Virus record (IMG/VR): IMGVR_UViG_3300020185_000103
Coordinates: 1 to 42,106 of that record
Length of the DNA: 42,106 nt
Origin: a virus
Direction: 5' to 3' (one strand)
Position numbers and translations under genes: made by a program. The notes beneath the pieces were generated by a model. It was given only the letters and a program-made list of their open reading frames with translations. It did not search any database and was not told the DNA's origin. This document shows, in pieces, positions 18,682-27,041 of this stretch (positions are counted from its first letter, which is position 1; each line of letters begins with the position of its first letter).

Positions 18682-21195
18682 TTATAATGTGCCATCTTTT
18701 TCTCTGCGTTTTATTTCTTTTAATAGGGCGCCTTTGGTTAATCCAGTCTCTGCTTTTATTCTATTAACTTGTGCTCTGCGATCTGCTGCGGCCTGTAATC
18801 TACGGGCGTTTCCTGCTGCTGCTTTAGCCTTCATTTCGGGAGTTTCTACCCTAGTTCTAGTAGTTGATCCGCCACCAGATACAGTTGTTGTTGTTTGAGC
18901 CGTAGTGCCTCCGCTAGTTGTAACTTTAGTAGTAGTTTCATTTTTTCCAGGAACAACTGTTGTACGTACTCCAGTAGATGGAGCGTCTCCACTAATATTT
19001 TCATACCAGCCTGCACTGTAACCTAGGCCATCTTCAGTACTGCTTTGTTTATTTGCTGCAACACCAGTGAAAAAATAGTCGTCGTAATAGCTAGTCATAT
19101 CATTATTATCCGGCACTATAGTAGTACCTGCTAGCGGCCTAGGATCAATATAGTTTCCTTGTCTATAATCTGCTGCAACACCGGCATCGCCGCTGGCATA
19201 TGTTACCATAGTCATACCTGCGATTGTGTCTTCATCGTCAAACTCGTCAATAGCACCACTGTCGTATGCATCCTGCATACTGTTAAATGTATCAGCATAA
19301 AACATATTTTCCTGAGTAAAATCATTGCTTAAAAAATCACTTACACTACTGATACCATCCTTGCCAGTCCACAACTTACTATCTGTCAATTGACCGTTAA
19401 ATAGTGCTTCAGGACGAACAAATCCATTTTTTTGTAAATTTTCAACAGTTGCCCCAAATTTGCCAACTGCGCCTGTTACACTGTTTACAAAATTAGGCAC
19501 CCCACCACTTCCAGCTAAACTGGTTACTCCTGCTGCAAGGTTACGTGTAACTTTGCTGTTAAGTGGTCCCATTGCTATCCCAGCCGCATTTTGTTGAACT
19601 ATACTAAGTGCTGGAATTAGTTTGTCGTTTGTATTAGCTAGTGCTCGCTCTATACCTGCCTTGCCTAATTTCTCTTTGCCTTTTGGTATAGCTGGCGTGA
19701 GGTCTGCACCGCTTTTTATATCGTCAATATTAGCAGCATCGTAAACAGATGGAGTCGTTGCTACGTTATGGTTTTTATACGGCTCATGAGTAGGAACTCT
19801 GTCTACAGTGGTTGGCAACTCTTTGCCACTATTATAAAATCCTTTCGCATCAGGCGTAGTATCTTCTAGGGTCAATTGTACTGCTTTTTTTTGCTTTCCA
19901 GCACCAGCCGCCGAGCTTTGTAGCGCAACACAACTGCCTTGTATAGCAATAGTGGCTCCTGCTTTTAGATTCATACCACTGCTTGCTTGTATGTTTACAC
20001 CACCGCCACTTTTTACATGAACGCCAGAACCGCCATGAATAAATGTGGCTCCCTTGTCACTGTATAGGTTTGCCATACTAGTGCCTTCAAGGTGTAGGTT
20101 GGCACCTGCTACTATCTGTACAGTTTGACCTGCATGCATTTTAATATTTTGATCTGCATGCATGTTAATATTTTTACTTCGTAAATTTATATTAGTCTGA
20201 CTGTAAATGTCCAGCTGGCCCTTGCCGTCAATTTGTATCCAGCTAGTACCGTTACTGTTAGCAATGTAGATTAAATCTTCAGTATCATGTAACAGTATTT
20301 GATGGCCGGCGGATGTACGGAAACGCATAAGAGAACTGTTGCCTTCAATATCACCGTCATCCATAACTAGTGCATGGCCTTTGGCGCGGGCATGTCTTGC
20401 TTCCACACCCTTTGCGTCTATTTCACTAAGATTGCCGCCATCGCTGAGAGTTTTATTAACACTGGGCTTGTCTTCAATTTTTTGTCCGCCAGGGAGTAAT
20501 CTGCGCCCCTTTGTACTAATTCCAAACACTTCACTGGGTGTCTCTCTGGTGTAACTACTAGTTGATAGTCCTCTAATCTCATCCTGATCCAATCCCTGTG
20601 CTTTTAAAAATCTAGCAGTATGGGTATCCAGCGCACGTTTGGGTGTTAAAAAGTTAGTAATCTTACCAACATCATTATCAGTATCGTTAAACTCCAGCGT
20701 TGGTGCCTTATCGTGTCTAACTAAATTAGGATTTTTTGTAAAGTTCTCACTTGCGCTACTTTCAGGTAGGCTTTGTATCATATACACATCAGGCGCACAA
20801 GCAAAATAATAACCATCAGCATTTCTGCCCTCAGGAAATACACAAAGTACTCTAGTCCCAATATCAGGTGCGCCGAACGTTATACCACTGGTATTTTTTA
20901 CTGCTTCTACTGTGTCACCAGTAGCGTCGATTGATTTACCACTGGAATTGGTTTGTGAAGTGCGACTATAAAAAGGCGTAGCGTACTTTACACTACGCCA
21001 TTGAGTTTTATCTTCTTCTCTGGCTTGATCACTAAAGGTAGGCACAAAAACCATCATTGTGCCAGAACGAGTGGGGTGGCTGTTTACTTTAACAACACCA
21101 ATAACAACACCTTTGTCTTCCCGTACGCCCCGGACCTCTTGTGTTTTAAAGTCCTGGTCACCGCCTTTAGCGCCACCTCTTCTATTAGTTGGCAT
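18682..21195 (-). CDS. 5: gp5-like baseplate hub / central spike protein, no recognisable lysozyme domain
   Basis: The N-terminal part (about residues 25-140: GVVIGVVKVNSHPTRSGTM through APDIGTRVLCVFPEG) looks like the OB-fold hub domain of gp5/VgrG proteins. Residues about 315-425 are the spike: short alternating strands such as GQLDIYSQTNINLRSKNINM and HADQNIKMHAGQTVQIVAGA, typical of the gp5/VgrG triple beta-helix. The phrase RVPTHEPYKNHNVA follows, as in marine T4-like gp5 proteins. The region between OB fold and helix, where T4 gp5 carries its lysozyme, shows no lysozyme motif that I can recognise. The last 80 residues are Thr-rich and then strongly basic and helical. AGGAG lies 7 bases before the ATG. 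It would form the membrane-piercing needle at the tail tip. Confidence 0.88.
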   Translation of the reverse strand: MPTNRRGGAKGGDQDFKTQEVRGVREDKGVVIGVVKVNSHPTRSGTMMVFVPTFSDQAREEDKTQWRSVKYATPFYSRTSQTNSSGKSIDATGDTVEAVKNTSGITFGAPDIGTRVLCVFPEGRNADGYYFACAPDVYMIQSLPESSASENFTKNPNLVRHDKAPTLEFNDTDNDVGKITNFLTPKRALDTHTARFLKAQGLDQDEIRGLSTSSYTRETPSEVFGISTKGRRLLPGGQKIEDKPSVNKTLSDGGNLSEIDAKGVEARHARAKGHALVMDDGDIEGNSSLMRFRTSAGHQILLHDTEDLIYIANSNGTSWIQIDGKGQLDIYSQTNINLRSKNINMHADQNIKMHAGQTVQIVAGANLHLEGTSMANLYSDKGATFIHGGSGVHVKSGGGVNIQASSGMNLKAGATIAIQGSCVALQSSAAGAGKQKKAVQLTLEDTTPDAKGFYNSGKELPTTVDRVPTHEPYKNHNVATTPSVYDAANIDDIKSGADLTPAIPKGKEKLGKAGIERALANTNDKLIPALSIVQQNAAGIAMGPLNSKVTRNLAAGVTSLAGSGGVPNFVNSVTGAVGKFGATVENLQKNGFVRPEALFNGQLTDSKLWTGKDGISSVSDFLSNDFTQENMFYADTFNSMQDAYDSGAIDEFDDEDTIAGMTMVTYASGDAGVAADYRQGNYIDPRPLAGTTIVPDNNDMTSYYDDYFFTGVAANKQSSTEDGLGYSAGWYENISGDAPSTGVRTTVVPGKNETTTKVTTSGGTTAQTTTTVSGGGSTTRTRVETPEMKAKAAAGNARRLQAAADRRAQVNRIKAETGLTKGALLKEIKRREKDGTL

Positions 21196-21205
21196 TGATT
21201 ACTCC

Positions 21206-23989
21206 TTATAGTCCAATATTATCATTATCGAATCCCGATTGGGTATCTGTTTCGGTTGCATCTCTCTCAGTAAATTGCGTGTTAATAAAGTCTCGCATCT
21301 GATTGCCTGCTTGTTGTATTTCAGACACAACAGTAGTTGCAGTCTGATTTAATTCCTGACCTAGCTTTGGAATAACATTAGTTGCAATATTAGTTATTGA
21401 GCTATCTGCAGCGTTAGTTAGTCTTGCAGAAATTGTATTTGGGACTAATCCGGATGTTACGCTACCTAGTAATGATAACAAAAATTGGTTTTGAGTGTCA
21501 AGTGCAACCTGTTTACGCTCTCTGTTTTCAAGGCTTTCTTTACTTCTAGCAATCTTTCCGGCAATAGGTTGCACTTTAGTTCTGAACGAACTAATACTTT
21601 GAGTAAATACTCCCCCACTCATTGAGTTGCTTACTGAAATAACCTGATATACTCCATTAAACTCTGATGTCCCGTATTTTTTATTAATATTAGGATCAGC
21701 AAACCCAGTCAACTCATCATAATCAGTTGGTGTTTTAAAATTTAGTTGAATATAAGGAGGGGTTAGATCATAATTAATTGTGCCATCTGGCATAAAGGGA
21801 GTACTGTAAACTGTGTTATTATTTCCCTGTGCTTGGAAAAAACTGTCGCCGGTAGGCAGGAAAGCAGGATCACCAATTATATCTATATCAAGCATCAGCA
21901 TATCACTACCATCACTGAGAATAGTACCCATAAGATCTTTAGCACGTTTGTCTTGAACCGTCTCATCGTTGGCAATATTTTGTCCATGAGGACTTTGTGG
22001 TACTTCTTTAATTTGTGGACTCAGAGTATTAGGAGTCTTGTCGCTTACAGGATTGCCTGTGCCCATTTGAACTGCTTGATAGTAGGCCATGTTAAAGTCC
22101 AGTCTACAGTTTAGAACATGCTTATTTTCACCTGTAAAGATGTAGTCATAAATTTTATGAACGCCTGCTCCTTTGGGCTTTGTGTTTGGTGCCCAGGGAT
22201 AGTCGTTGTAAAACACACCAGATGTTTGCACTGTCCAAGTAATCTCAAACTTATACTTTCCTTGTTTTTTATCCCAGCCTATAAAGTCTGTAATTTGAGG
22301 ATTAACTTTAAACCATTTTATCGGAGTGTCAGTCTCAGTTTTGTTAGCTGCGGCCTGGTTGAGCGGCTTAATATTATCTTTTAAATAAGAGCTTGCTACA
22401 ATAATATAGTTAATTAGGTTAACAACACTGGTCCCAGCATTAATTTTAAATAGTTTTTTATCTTTTGTAAGATTTACCTTGCCTTTCATTACACTGCCAT
22501 ACTGCTGATAAACATTTTTAGTTTTTTGTGTTGTGTTAAGGGCGTCTATGCTCGAGCCTATTAGTTTGCTGTCCATTATATCATCAGCAATATTAAATAC
22601 CCATCTTTCTGCTATTTCAGAACTTGCTGGAACAGTTATTTCTTTTTTGGTTTTGGGATCTTTGACTTTGCTTGGTCTAGTTTGTGCTTTATAGTGATTG
22701 TTTATTGATTCTGGTAAGTTAACGGATCTCTCACCCAATACGTCTTTTGTTTGTGTAATAAAATCTTCACTAGTTGCATCTTCGCTGTCGTCTGGTATTC
22801 TAGTGGTTTCTGTTGTTACTAACTGCGCTACTCCTCCAAGAACATCTCCAACAGTCCCAGCACTAACTTGTACGTTTACGGGAATGGTAGCACGTAATGT
22901 ACTAAACACATCATGATGGTAGGGCACAGCAGTAACCCTATAATTTGTTCCTGTAGCGTCTATACTAAACGCCAGGTCAAGGATTTTAATAGGTATATAT
23001 TTAGGCGTTACTACATTATTACTTGGCTTGCCTAGATCGTCATATCCTTTAAATTTTATCTCTAGCAAATATGGAGTATTCAAATAACTCTGTTCTTCTT
23101 CTAAACTAAGCTCACTTTGTTTCTTTAATCTTTCTATAAGTGTACACCCATTTGGTTCAGCAATATTAAACTTTATATTAATTGCATTTGTGTTGCCAGT
23201 GCGTGTACTAGGACTTCCTCCAATGTTATCAAAAGTTATGTCGTCAATAAAAAACTCAGTGTTCTGAAATTCTTCAGCTAGTTCTCTATCTCCTCCAGTG
23301 CCGCCTTGCCGTATAAGCAAGGCCTTGGCTACTTGCGCTACATTTTTAGGCGCTTTCAGCATTTTTACGTAATCTTTTGGTTTTAGCATATAGAGTGCAA
23401 CGTTATATGTGTAACTACTAAAATTGTCTAACTCATTTGGTCTAGGATTAATTTTTACATTTAAGTCTGCTTGTAGTCCAGCGCCTTTGCCTCTGGTTTT
23501 TTTACTTGCAGCTGATTTAGCAGCTTGTACTGTGGTTCCAGTTTTGTTACCACTACTATTAGTGGGAGATTCGTCGCCCTCGTCTACTGAAAAGGATTCA
23601 CTTAATTCAGTTTGACTTGGATTTGTGTCAAATTCTCCGCCAGGACCTCCAGATTGTACTGGCGTTCCAATAGTGTCAGTGTTAGGTGATCCTGGCTCAT
23701 CGACATCATTGTTAATAATGTCATTAGTGTTAGGTATAGGAGGATTAGGTGGTGGTGTGACAAGATTTTCATCACCTATTCCAGGCGGAGTCTGAGGTGG
23801 CGGCGCAGGGGGCAAGGCATCTCCAAAACCACCAAGATCAAAAGGTTGTAAGGTACCCTGTCCAGGACTGCCGTACACATCATCAATACTAAAGAGTTCA
23901 ATTGTGCCATCTTTTTCAGCAGCGTCTATAACTTCTTTAGGAATTTTATCAAATGGTGTGCCGACGAAGTCTTTAAGAGTCAGTGCCAT
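21206..23989 (-). CDS. Large baseplate hub protein, probable gp27 functional counterpart
   Basis: The gene lies directly upstream of the gp5-like spike with a 10-base gap, the place where a hub ring that holds the spike is expected. The N-terminus (residues about 45-100) is Pro-rich and disordered (DALPPAPPPQTPPGIG). Next comes a low-complexity Ser/Thr/Gly/Glu stretch. From about 175 a folded beta-rich protein begins (YNVALYMLKPKDYVKMLKA). Near the C-terminus, GVYQVISVSNSMSGGVFTQS resembles the closing segment of hub and LysM-type tail proteins. At 927 residues it is more than twice T4 gp27 (about 390). Identification rests on position and general style rather than a clear signature. AGGA lies 7 bases before the ATG. 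Confidence 0.6.
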   Translation of the reverse strand: MALTLKDFVGTPFDKIPKEVIDAAEKDGTIELFSIDDVYGSPGQGTLQPFDLGGFGDALPPAPPPQTPPGIGDENLVTPPPNPPIPNTNDIINNDVDEPGSPNTDTIGTPVQSGGPGGEFDTNPSQTELSESFSVDEGDESPTNSSGNKTGTTVQAAKSAASKKTRGKGAGLQADLNVKINPRPNELDNFSSYTYNVALYMLKPKDYVKMLKAPKNVAQVAKALLIRQGGTGGDRELAEEFQNTEFFIDDITFDNIGGSPSTRTGNTNAINIKFNIAEPNGCTLIERLKKQSELSLEEEQSYLNTPYLLEIKFKGYDDLGKPSNNVVTPKYIPIKILDLAFSIDATGTNYRVTAVPYHHDVFSTLRATIPVNVQVSAGTVGDVLGGVAQLVTTETTRIPDDSEDATSEDFITQTKDVLGERSVNLPESINNHYKAQTRPSKVKDPKTKKEITVPASSEIAERWVFNIADDIMDSKLIGSSIDALNTTQKTKNVYQQYGSVMKGKVNLTKDKKLFKINAGTSVVNLINYIIVASSYLKDNIKPLNQAAANKTETDTPIKWFKVNPQITDFIGWDKKQGKYKFEITWTVQTSGVFYNDYPWAPNTKPKGAGVHKIYDYIFTGENKHVLNCRLDFNMAYYQAVQMGTGNPVSDKTPNTLSPQIKEVPQSPHGQNIANDETVQDKRAKDLMGTILSDGSDMLMLDIDIIGDPAFLPTGDSFFQAQGNNNTVYSTPFMPDGTINYDLTPPYIQLNFKTPTDYDELTGFADPNINKKYGTSEFNGVYQVISVSNSMSGGVFTQSISSFRTKVQPIAGKIARSKESLENRERKQVALDTQNQFLLSLLGSVTSGLVPNTISARLTNAADSSITNIATNVIPKLGQELNQTATTVVSEIQQAGNQMRDFINTQFTERDATETDTQSGFDNDNIGL

Positions 23990-23990
23990 G

Positions 23991-24296
23991 CTATAGTCCT
24001 AGTGCTTGTTCTAGTGTCTCTTGCTTTGGAATATAAATTTTAAGTCCAACTTCAAAATCATATATTGGATCTAGTAGAGTATTAGGATTACGTATCTGAA
24101 ATACCCACCAGAGATTGGAGTTATTGTACAGGTCAGCAGCAAGTAGGTCTGGACGATTTTTATATGTTTGAGTAATAGTAAAAATTACATCATCGTCTAA
24201 TTTTGGGATAGGCCTAAAAGTCATGACATCTAAATAGTTGCCGTGCATTTCTGTGTTTGCATAAGGACTATCTTGCTCGTATTCAACTGTTGCCAT
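23991..24296 (-). CDS. 53: Baseplate wedge subunit gp53-like (LysM-like)
   Basis: This 101-residue protein has the gp53/LysM-type tail signature: TYKNRPDLLAADLYNNSNLW, then WWVFQIRNPN and GLKIYIPK. T4 gp53 (about 196 residues) joins wedges around the hub and carries a LysM-like fold in this part, so this copy corresponds to little more than that module. It overlaps the upstream gene by one base (TAATG), with a GGAGGT Shine-Dalgarno, and ends one base before the hub gene start, showing tight coupling. The short length is the only odd point. Confidence 0.75.
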   Translation of the reverse strand: MATVEYEQDSPYANTEMHGNYLDVMTFRPIPKLDDDVIFTITQTYKNRPDLLAADLYNNSNLWWVFQIRNPNTLLDPIYDFEVGLKIYIPKQETLEQALGL

Positions 24297-25150
24297 TATG
24301 GAGTACCTCCTAGTCCTCTGCTACCACCAACTAATCTACCTTTGGCATAGTTTTCCAAACTAAATCGTTGTTGTGCGCTGCGACTAACAACCGGTTGTAG
24401 TGTAACGTTAATTGTTATAAGTGTAGGCACTCGTGTCATATTGCCAATTGATCCGCTGCCTGGTTGCAGTGGTGTATCGATGTAGTCAACGTTGCTTTCA
24501 AAATCCTGTACTGTGTTTGTAATTACAACTGGCACGCTCTTAAACATGTGGACTCCATGCGCACTAAATCTTAGCACCGGTGGCGGCGTGCCTCTGTTTT
24601 GGTCTGTACCGTAAAAACTTTTGGTTGCACTCTTTAAGAACCAGAGTGTAGCCAGCAAGTATCTGGCCTCGTCTTGGTTATTTGCTGTAAATTGACCTAC
24701 AACACTAATTTGGTCAACTGAGCTCATTCCATAGCTCTGTTGTGTATAGTTTGTGTGACTAGGATTCTGTCCGGCATAACTTGCACTGTAACTAACGTTT
24801 ATATTTGGGGTATATGGCCAAACTACGCCATCTGTTTGTCCTAGTGGTGCCATAAGTTGATTACTGCCATCTTTATAAAATAATGGACCACTTTGTGGAC
24901 TTAGTGCAAGTCTTGCACGTATGTCATTTTCAGCATTAAAACTTACGTTTGCTTGTGTGTTGCCCCCGGAACTAGCACCGCCTGGGTTTAACGCATTGGA
25001 AAGTAACCTCTCCGCTTGACTTCCTATAATGGACCTGGCACTCTTTGCAATAAAATTATCACCAGGAATAGCACGATTTAGCCCTTCATCAACAATTCTT
25101 GTTGATCTACTAAATATCTTGTTCCCTAGATTGTCAAACAAATTTGCCAT
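24296..25150 (-). CDS. Baseplate tail-tube junction protein (gp48/gp54-like)
   Basis: First gene of the minus-strand structural block. The 284-residue length is close to T4 gp54 (320) and gp48 (364), which cap the hub and initiate the tail tube. Recognisable stretches include WPYTPNINVSYSASYAGQNP, then YTQQSYGMSSVDQISVVGQF and DEARYLLATLWFLKSATKSF, which have the tone of tube-junction proteins of marine T4-like phages. It is followed by gp53-like and hub genes. I cannot separate gp48 from gp54 by eye. AAAGGG lies 7 bases before the ATG, and an exact TATAAATA late octamer sits 28 bases upstream. Confidence 0.6.
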   Translation of the reverse strand: MANLFDNLGNKIFSRSTRIVDEGLNRAIPGDNFIAKSARSIIGSQAERLLSNALNPGGASSGGNTQANVSFNAENDIRARLALSPQSGPLFYKDGSNQLMAPLGQTDGVVWPYTPNINVSYSASYAGQNPSHTNYTQQSYGMSSVDQISVVGQFTANNQDEARYLLATLWFLKSATKSFYGTDQNRGTPPPVLRFSAHGVHMFKSVPVVITNTVQDFESNVDYIDTPLQPGSGSIGNMTRVPTLITINVTLQPVVSRSAQQRFSLENYAKGRLVGGSRGLGGTP

Positions 25151-25167
25151 TATATCCCTTTTATAAT

Positions 25168-25196
25168 TTGCTATTTGTATTTATAGACAGTATAAT
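25168..25196 (+). promoter_or_regulatory. Sigma70-like promoter for the gp55-gp47-gp46 operon
   Basis: TTGCTA (25168-25173) and a perfect TATAAT (25191-25196) are separated by 17 bases, the ideal spacing for host sigma70. The predicted start is near 25203, before an AAAGGA Shine-Dalgarno and the gp55 ATG at 25221. Early or middle expression of the gene for the late sigma factor fits T4 biology. Confidence 0.6.
25178..25185 (-). promoter_or_regulatory. T4-type late promoter (TATAAATA) for the baseplate block
   Basis: An exact match on the minus strand to the T4 late -10 octamer recognised by gp55. It is 28 bases upstream of the first ATG of the 25-kb minus-strand baseplate and fibre block, a typical leader length. 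It lies within the spacer of the divergent plus-strand sigma70-like promoter. Confidence 0.8.
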
Positions 25197-25220
25197 AGTA
25201 GTATATTATAAAGGATTAAC

Positions 25221-26027
25221 ATGCGACGTAAAAAATATCTTAATAACAAAGACCTGTTAAAGGAAATACACAAGTCCAAAAATTCTTTTAGTAGCTATGT
25301 AGATGAAGACAGAGATCATCAGTATGACATTATTTTACCCAGCTTAGAGCGGGTAAACATTCGCACAGTTGCACAGGCTAAACGTAATCGTGCCGATAGG
25401 CTGGGCAAACGGGCTTATGAAGAAGCTGTACTGCAAGGCCAACAGGTAAAACAAGCACAGTTTGCAATTGACTGGAAAAAAATAGACAAGTATGATCTAG
25501 TATTTAGAATTATGTCCTACGACCATATTCCACTTGAACCTGGCAGAAAAAAGAATCCTAAAACAGTAATGGATCATCATGTTAAACTCAACTTTCCTCC
25601 CTATCAGCATTTTAGATTTGATGAAAACAACGAATTAATATGTGTGGGCAAAAGCCACTGGACTGGTGGTATGGAGAACGGACACTTTACCACAGAAGGT
25701 GGCGAGATAACAAAAAACCTGGCAATGATGTTCCTAAAACTTGTGGAGAGGTATGGCACCAGATACAACTGGCGCAACTACACCTACAATGATGAAATGC
25801 AGGGCACTGCTATAACTCAGTTGTGCTATATGGGATTACAGTTTAATGAAGATAAAAGTGACAATCCTTTTGCTTACTACACTGCAACCATTACCAACAG
25901 TTTTACCAGAGTACTTAATCTGGAAAAGAAGGGCCAGAATATCAGAGACGACATACTGGAACAGAACGGACTGAATCCTAGTTACACTAGACAGTTTGCC
26001 AACACTGACACAAAAAAATCAGAGTAA
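25221..26027 (+). CDS. 55: Late-transcription sigma factor gp55, with internal insertion
   Basis: gp55 replaces host sigma on RNA polymerase and directs it to TATAAATA late promoters. The N-terminal KKYLNNKDLLKEI parallels T4 gp55 NNKELLQAI. The later segment from about residue 165 (KNLAMMFLKLVERYGTRYNW, YNDEMQGTAITQLCYMGLQF, KSDNPFAYYTATITNSFTRV) aligns with the T4 core (KNPHAYITQACFNAF). Between them about 125 residues have no counterpart in T4 gp55 (185 aa in total). The C-terminus (TRQFANTDTKKSE) lacks the hydrophobic/acidic sliding-clamp-binding tail (SLDFLYE) of T4. First gene of the plus-strand operon; AAAGGA lies 6 bases before the ATG. Exact late octamers in the window are consistent with an active gp55. 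Confidence 0.88.
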   Translation: MRRKKYLNNKDLLKEIHKSKNSFSSYVDEDRDHQYDIILPSLERVNIRTVAQAKRNRADRLGKRAYEEAVLQGQQVKQAQFAIDWKKIDKYDLVFRIMSYDHIPLEPGRKKNPKTVMDHHVKLNFPPYQHFRFDENNELICVGKSHWTGGMENGHFTTEGGEITKNLAMMFLKLVERYGTRYNWRNYTYNDEMQGTAITQLCYMGLQFNEDKSDNPFAYYTATITNSFTRVLNLEKKGQNIRDDILEQNGLNPSYTRQFANTDTKKSE

Positions 26028-26030
26028 AAT

Positions 26031-27041
26031 ATGAACTTATTTAAACGAGCAATATTCTTCACGGATATTCATTTTGGTTTGAAAAGCAATTCACGCACAC
26101 ACAACCAGGATTGCTTAGACTTTGTAGATTTTGTTATCGAGCAGGGTCGTGCAAATAATTGTGAAACTTGTGTATTTTTGGGTGACTGGCATCATAACCG
26201 TGCTAGTATCAACATTAGTACACTCAACTACAGTATACGTGCATTTGATCGACTAAGTGAAGAATTTACGCAGGTTGTATTTCTTCCTGGCAATCATGAC
26301 GAGCACTATCGCGATACTAGAGAAATGAATAGTGTAGCCTGGCTTAAAAAATATGATAACATTAGGCTGTATGATGATATTACAGTAGAAGATGATGTTT
26401 GTGTTATGCCCTGGCTGGTTGGCAAAGAGTTTGCTCAGGTGTCAAAAATTGAATGCAAATATATGTTTGGGCATTTAGAATTGCCTAGCTTTTATATGAA
26501 CGCAATGGTGCGCATGCCTGATGTGAGTGATCTTAAGCGTGAGGATTTAAAAAGTGAAACGGTGTTTACTGGTCACTTCCATAAACGTCAAACAGCAAAA
26601 AATATTACATACATTGGTAATAGTTTCCCACACAACTACGCGGATGCTGGTGATGACGCTCGCGGCGCGATGGTGCTAGACTGGGGCGGTGAGCCTGAAT
26701 ATATTGAATGGCCCGACGCCCCAAAGTATCGCCGCTTTTTATTAAGTGATGTACTTGAAAATACAGACACTGTTTTGAAGCCAAACATGTATTGTCGTGT
26801 TGAACTAGACGTTGACATTAGTTATGAAGAAGCAAATTTTATTAAGGAACAATTTATTCCAGAATTTGGATTACGAGAACTTAGTATTATCCCCAGGGTA
26901 GGCTCAGAAGAGCATGCTCTTAGTTTTGAAGGAGAAGTAAACTTTGAAAGCGTAGATAGTATTGTCACTTCACACCTAACACAATTGGACAGTCCGCAGT
27001 ATGACAAAAGTCTTATGTTAGATATTTACAGGAATCTATAA
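26031..27041 (+). CDS. 47: Recombination endonuclease subunit gp47 (SbcD/Mre11-like phosphoesterase)
   Basis: gp47 is the nuclease subunit of the gp46-gp47 complex that resects DNA ends for recombination-dependent replication. All calcineurin-like phosphoesterase motifs are present: D12-x-H14 (FFTDIHFG), G51-D52-W-H54, G87-N88-H89-D90, GHLE at 147-150 and GHFH at 181-184. The length of 336 residues is close to T4 gp47 (339). It starts 3 bases after the gp55 stop, and its own stop overlaps the next ATG (TAATG). That next gene is a radical SAM enzyme, not gp46, which is the unusual point here. Confidence 0.95.
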   Translation: MNLFKRAIFFTDIHFGLKSNSRTHNQDCLDFVDFVIEQGRANNCETCVFLGDWHHNRASINISTLNYSIRAFDRLSEEFTQVVFLPGNHDEHYRDTREMNSVAWLKKYDNIRLYDDITVEDDVCVMPWLVGKEFAQVSKIECKYMFGHLELPSFYMNAMVRMPDVSDLKREDLKSETVFTGHFHKRQTAKNITYIGNSFPHNYADAGDDARGAMVLDWGGEPEYIEWPDAPKYRRFLLSDVLENTDTVLKPNMYCRVELDVDISYEEANFIKEQFIPEFGLRELSIIPRVGSEEHALSFEGEVNFESVDSIVTSHLTQLDSPQYDKSLMLDIYRNL

